Shown: positions 61,432 to 64,000 of the stretch, piece after piece
Layout: every line of letters starts with the position of its first letter
Position numbering within the stretch: position 1 is the first letter of the stretch
NCBI GenBank assembly: GCA_965116555.1
Contig: OZ220698.1
Span: 558,001-622,000, forward strand
DNA from: DAOUJH01 sp965116555
GTDB taxonomy: Bacteria > Chloroflexota > Dehalococcoidia > Lucifugimonadales > QGNO01
DNA: 64,000 nt
Direction: 5' to 3'
Program-made: the position numbers and the translations under genes
The notes under the pieces: model-generated
What the model was told of the DNA's origin: nothing
What the model saw: the letters and a program-made list of their open reading frames with translations, nothing else
Database searches by the model: none

Positions 61432-62256
61432 TCACGGAACCTGGATTTCAAGGCGGCAGTGGTCGCTGGGTCCCCACTCGTCGGGTGAGTTGAGAGCACG
61501 GACTTGCACTTTATCCGCAAGGCCGCGAGATGCAAATACGAAGTCCAGTTGGCGGCTGGCCGATATAGGCGACTGTTGGGGAGAGTGGTAGGTGGGGACG
61601 TTCAGGCTGTCCTTGGGAAGCTCTTCGGGCCAAGGGTCGGCCTGTCGACCTTGGGGCGCCTGCGGCCCGCAAAACTCCAGCCCCAGGGCTTCCATTCTAG
61701 TGAACACTGACCAGTAACGCTCTGCCCAGTATTGGCTGCCGTTCTCACCGTAGCCATAGAGGATATTGAGGTCTCCGGCTGCAATGATTCGGTGGGTGCT
61801 TTGACGGCCGATAAGCTCCGACAAGTCAGAGATGATACGGTGGGCTGAGCTGTCAGACATAATGTACCTGCTGCCGGTCATTTCGTGGGGATACCTCCAC
61901 TGAGAGTACATGGAGAGCAGGATTATAGGGTCGGCATCCGGTGGGGTTACCTTGGCGGCTGCCAGTGATCCTGGCAGGCTTACGGCGAACTCGCTGGGAG
62001 TGGCATCGGGTAGAGGCTTTGAGTGGATCCACTGAACGCCCACTCTGTCAGAGAACTTCGCAATGGCCGCCCGCCATCGCTGAGGTGTTGCATAACCCCC
62101 GGTGATCTCCCACGGTGTAGGGTCAACCTCGGCTCTTCCCGCCACATCGGGAGGCGGCTCCTTGGCCTCTTGTAGCAGCGCCAAATCCACATCCATGCCT
62201 GCCAGTACGCGCCAGGGCTCGTTCCTCCCGGCGAGGTTCCAAGATATGATGCGCAC
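61432..62256 (-). CDS. Endonuclease/exonuclease/phosphatase family protein
   Basis: 274 residues. Motifs IISWNLAGRNEPW, VDLALLQEAKEPP (metal-binding Glu), IIAAGDLNILYG (Asp-x-Asn) and a C-terminal SPDEWGPSDHCRLEIQV (Asp-His) define the fold. Substrates may be DNA, RNA or phospho-lipids. GTG 62256 with AGGAGGG four bases upstream is chosen; the frame stays open to 62508 with no matching start. Confidence 0.86.
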   Translation of the reverse strand: MRIISWNLAGRNEPWRVLAGMDVDLALLQEAKEPPPDVAGRAEVDPTPWEITGGYATPQRWRAAIAKFSDRVGVQWIHSKPLPDATPSEFAVSLPGSLAAAKVTPPDADPIILLSMYSQWRYPHEMTGSRYIMSDSSAHRIISDLSELIGRQSTHRIIAAGDLNILYGYGENGSQYWAERYWSVFTRMEALGLEFCGPQAPQGRQADPWPEELPKDSLNVPTYHSPQQSPISASRQLDFVFASRGLADKVQVRALNSPDEWGPSDHCRLEIQVP

Positions 62257-62425
62257 ATGCCCTCCTATAAAGGCGTCTAGTATAGCAGTAGGGAGCGCCA
62301 TCATCGGCGAGCATCCTTGTCTGAAGAGGATCTCGCGTGAAGTGCGAGCGCCAATAATTAAGCATGATTTCAACGCCGTTAGCCCTTCTGCTAAAATGTT
62401 GAGACATCTTGCTTGGACTGGTGAT

Positions 62426-63403
62426 ATGACGGAGTTACCAACAGACGTCAAAGCGCTTCTGGGGCATATACTGAGGACACCCCCAAATACGGCGGCCTTT
62501 TCCTTCATCCGCTACGTGGGCACGCACATGAGCGAGAACGAGCAGGCGGAGTTTCTCAATGGACTGCTGCAAAAGGCCGTTGAGAGCAGGGAAGCGGGAG
62601 ACGTCGCGTCGCTATGGGACTACCTGGAGGAATGGGAAGAGCAGGGTAGGGCCCTGGCCGGAGCACGGGCCCGCGGCGTAGAGGTAGAGGAAATCCCGTG
62701 GTCGCCCGTCGCGGTGCCGCTGAATCAGGCCAAGTTCGCCTTGATCACCACGGGCGGCTTTTATGTGGAGGGCCAGGAACCCTACGAGACGGACGGGCCG
62801 GAAGGCCTCGGCGACTGGACATGGAGAGCTATCCCCAAGGACGTTCCACGCGATGAACTGCGTCTGGCCCACCTGCATTACGATCTCTCCGGGCCTCGTC
62901 AGGACATCAACTGTGTCTTCCCACTGGACAGAATGGTGGAACTGGAGCAGGAGGGGGTTATAGGAAGCCTTGCCAGCACCAACTACTCGTTCATGGGGTA
63001 TATACAGCGCCCCGACCTGCTCAGCGCCGAGACCGCTCCACAAGTTGCGAAACGCCTCAAAGCCGATGGCGTTCAGGCCGTGGTGCTTACGTCCACCTGA
63101 CCGGTGTGCAACCGGTCCGGCGGACTGATAGCAAGGGCAATAGAAGCGGAAGGCATCCCCACTGTGCTTGTCATGATGTACAAGGAGATGGCGGAGAAAG
63201 TCCATCCCCCTCGCGTTGCCCACGTCCGTTTCCCATTTGGTCGGCCCATGGGTGAACCGAACAATGCGGACCAGCACCGCGTGATACTGGAAGACGCACT
63301 GAGCGTTCTGGAAACGGCCACAGAAGCGGGTACGGTTGTCAGCCTGCCTTATCGCTGGAGGCGTGAAGACTACAAGCGGATACGGGCGGAGCGCGCTAGC
63401 TAA
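62426..63403 (+). CDS. GrdB/PrdB-family selenoprotein (in-frame UGA at codon 225)
   Basis: 325 residues if UGA 63098-63100 is read as Sec. The C-terminal part is the glycine/sarcosine/betaine or D-proline reductase selenoprotein B type: GVQAVVLTST-U-PVCNRSGGLIARAIE, then IPTVLVMMYKEMAEKVHPPR and FPFGRPMGEPNNADQH. U225 and Cys228 make UxxC. The N-terminal LDRMVELEQEGVIGSLASTNYSFMG is also typical. No GrdA, GrdC or PrdA is nearby, so it is probably one of the stand-alone members whose role is unknown. ATG 62426 is used, with ATG 62396 as the alternative. Confidence 0.88.
63113..63127 (+). promoter_or_regulatory. Putative SECIS hairpin of the GrdB-family gene
   Basis: CGGTCC (63113-63118) pairs with GGACTG (63122-63127), including one G-U pair, around a GGC loop. 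The loop begins 18 bases after UGA and starts with GG, matching the known SECIS need for a G in the first two loop positions. An additional CCGGT/ACCGG hairpin sits directly after UGA. Confidence 0.6.
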
Positions 63404-63425
63404 GGCTGTAGGTTAAACAACTGAC

Positions 63426-64000
63426 CTAGGACAGCGTAAAGCTCTTGAAGCCCTCGGCGTATTCCATTCCGTGCTCTTTGCCCGCCTGGCGCTTCCACTC
63501 CCTCATGCGCTCCCCGGCGGTGGCGCCTACTTGGCTCTTGTGCTCCAGCAGCGCCTGAATTGCAAAATCGATGCCGGAAGTGACGTCCACCCACTTATTG
63601 GATATATCGTGTCCTATGATCAGGACCTCGCGTACTTTGTGAGGCTCCAGACCCTGTTCAAGCAATTCGGGAAAGGTCAGATGGTCGCGCGCGGCCGGGT
63701 ATACGGCGGATAGCGCAGCTTCGCCCGCCGCGAAATGGTCGGGATGGCCAAGGTAGCCGGTGCCGGTCAGCGTACGCGTGGGGCTGGTTGTGATCAGGAT
63801 ATCGGGACGGAACCGGCGTATCTCGCGAGAGATGTCGCGGCGTAGGTCTAAAGTGGGCTGTAGGTAGCCGTCGGGATAGCCCAGGAAGACCACGTCTTTG
63901 AGACCCAGGACACGGCCCGCGTTTATCTGCTCCTGCTTGCGTATTTCAACCAGTTGTTCCGACGTGATGTTGCGGTCGGAGGTGCCTTTGCTGCCGTCGG
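63426..64000 (-). CDS. PIG-L family deacetylase, N-terminus beyond the window
   Basis: 191 residues are visible and the frame is open to the right edge. GSKGTSDRNIT and IRKQEQINAGRVLGLKDVVFLGYPDG with RPDILITTSPTR and the zinc-ligand HPDHFAAGE motif define a LmbE/PIG-L N-acetylglucosamine-type deacetylase. The AHPDD motif would be outside. Family members deacetylate GlcNAc-linked thiols or glycolipids; the substrate here is unknown. Confidence 0.88.
   Translation of the reverse strand, partial: DGSKGTSDRNITSEQLVEIRKQEQINAGRVLGLKDVVFLGYPDGYLQPTLDLRRDISREIRRFRPDILITTSPTRTLTGTGYLGHPDHFAAGEAALSAVYPAARDHLTFPELLEQGLEPHKVREVLIIGHDISNKWVDVTSGIDFAIQALLEHKSQVGATAGERMREWKRQAGKEHGMEYAEGFKSFTLS

Noticed and set aside
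61257..62508. Upstream extension of the endonuclease to 62508
   Set aside because: The added residues show no homology, overlap the selenoprotein gene, and GTG 62256 has a strong AGGAGGG site.

Overview
The window looks like a chromosomal piece of an uncultured marine-type Chloroflexota bacterium, most likely a SAR202/Dehalococcoidia relative. This is inferred from gene content: threonine/proline-rich lipoproteins, paired CaiB/BaiF CoA-transferases, form II Cox-type molybdenum hydroxylase genes, DUF3179, a SufBCDUS operon and an OFA-type transporter. No rRNA is present to confirm it. GC is moderately high, apart from AT-richer patches near 11.1-12.3 kb and 46.9-47.4 kb. I saw no prophage, insertion sequence or CRISPR array.

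Layout. 1-4.5 kb: end of a peptide-type ABC importer (binding protein, then two permeases after an 18-bp hairpin), a GatC-like small protein, an amidase and a Yip1-like membrane protein. 4.7-11.2 kb: a UPF0104 membrane protein facing a sufBCDUS iron-sulfur operon with a perfect 11-bp inverted-repeat operator; sufU is frameshifted. 11.2-15.3 kb: a DUF2806 gene, then an M20 peptidase / polyprenyl synthase / YjbQ operon. 15.4-20.9 kb: a D-cysteine desulfhydrase-like enzyme, two MFS transporters and a cobalt-type nitrile hydratase operon whose accessory protein ends in a His/Asp tail. 21-28.6 kb: a large metallopeptidase-like lipoprotein, an M20 peptidase, small membrane proteins, hpt and a secreted alpha/beta hydrolase. 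28.7-33.1 kb: NAD formate dehydrogenase, sarcosine/N-methyltryptophan oxidase, an F420-type reductase with a probable AUA start and an epimerase. 33.1-40.6 kb: a coxG-SLM-DE set plus a cytochrome P460 lipoprotein. 40.6-47.4 kb: an AIR-synthase-like protein, an acetyltransferase, a Phd/VapC pair, a YgjP-like metalloprotease, a class A beta-lactamase-like hydrolase and a cis-prenyltransferase. 47.5-64 kb: tRNA-Gly, a MATE pump, two CoA-transferases, tRNA-Met, an ArsR/glyoxalase operon, histidine decarboxylase, a MacB-like ABC exporter, a peptide-binding protein, a nuclease, and a PIG-L deacetylase cut by the window end.

The main discovery is three genes in the last 12 kb that are each interrupted by one in-frame UGA exactly where their family has a redox cysteine: a peroxiredoxin (51957-52415, TGGU), a DUF3179 lipoprotein (55922-57439, UTLC) and a GrdB/PrdB-family protein (62426-63403, UPVC). 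Each UGA is followed by a stem-loop at a spacing suited to a bacterial SECIS element. UGA acts as an ordinary stop in many other genes here, for example the amidase and the formate dehydrogenase. The best reading is selenocysteine insertion. Peroxiredoxin and GrdB are known Sec families; I do not know of DUF3179 being described as one. No selA, selB, selC or selD was found in the window.

Four copies of a hairpin-bearing intergenic repeat, two with a second palindrome beside them, lie between genes in the first 38 kb.
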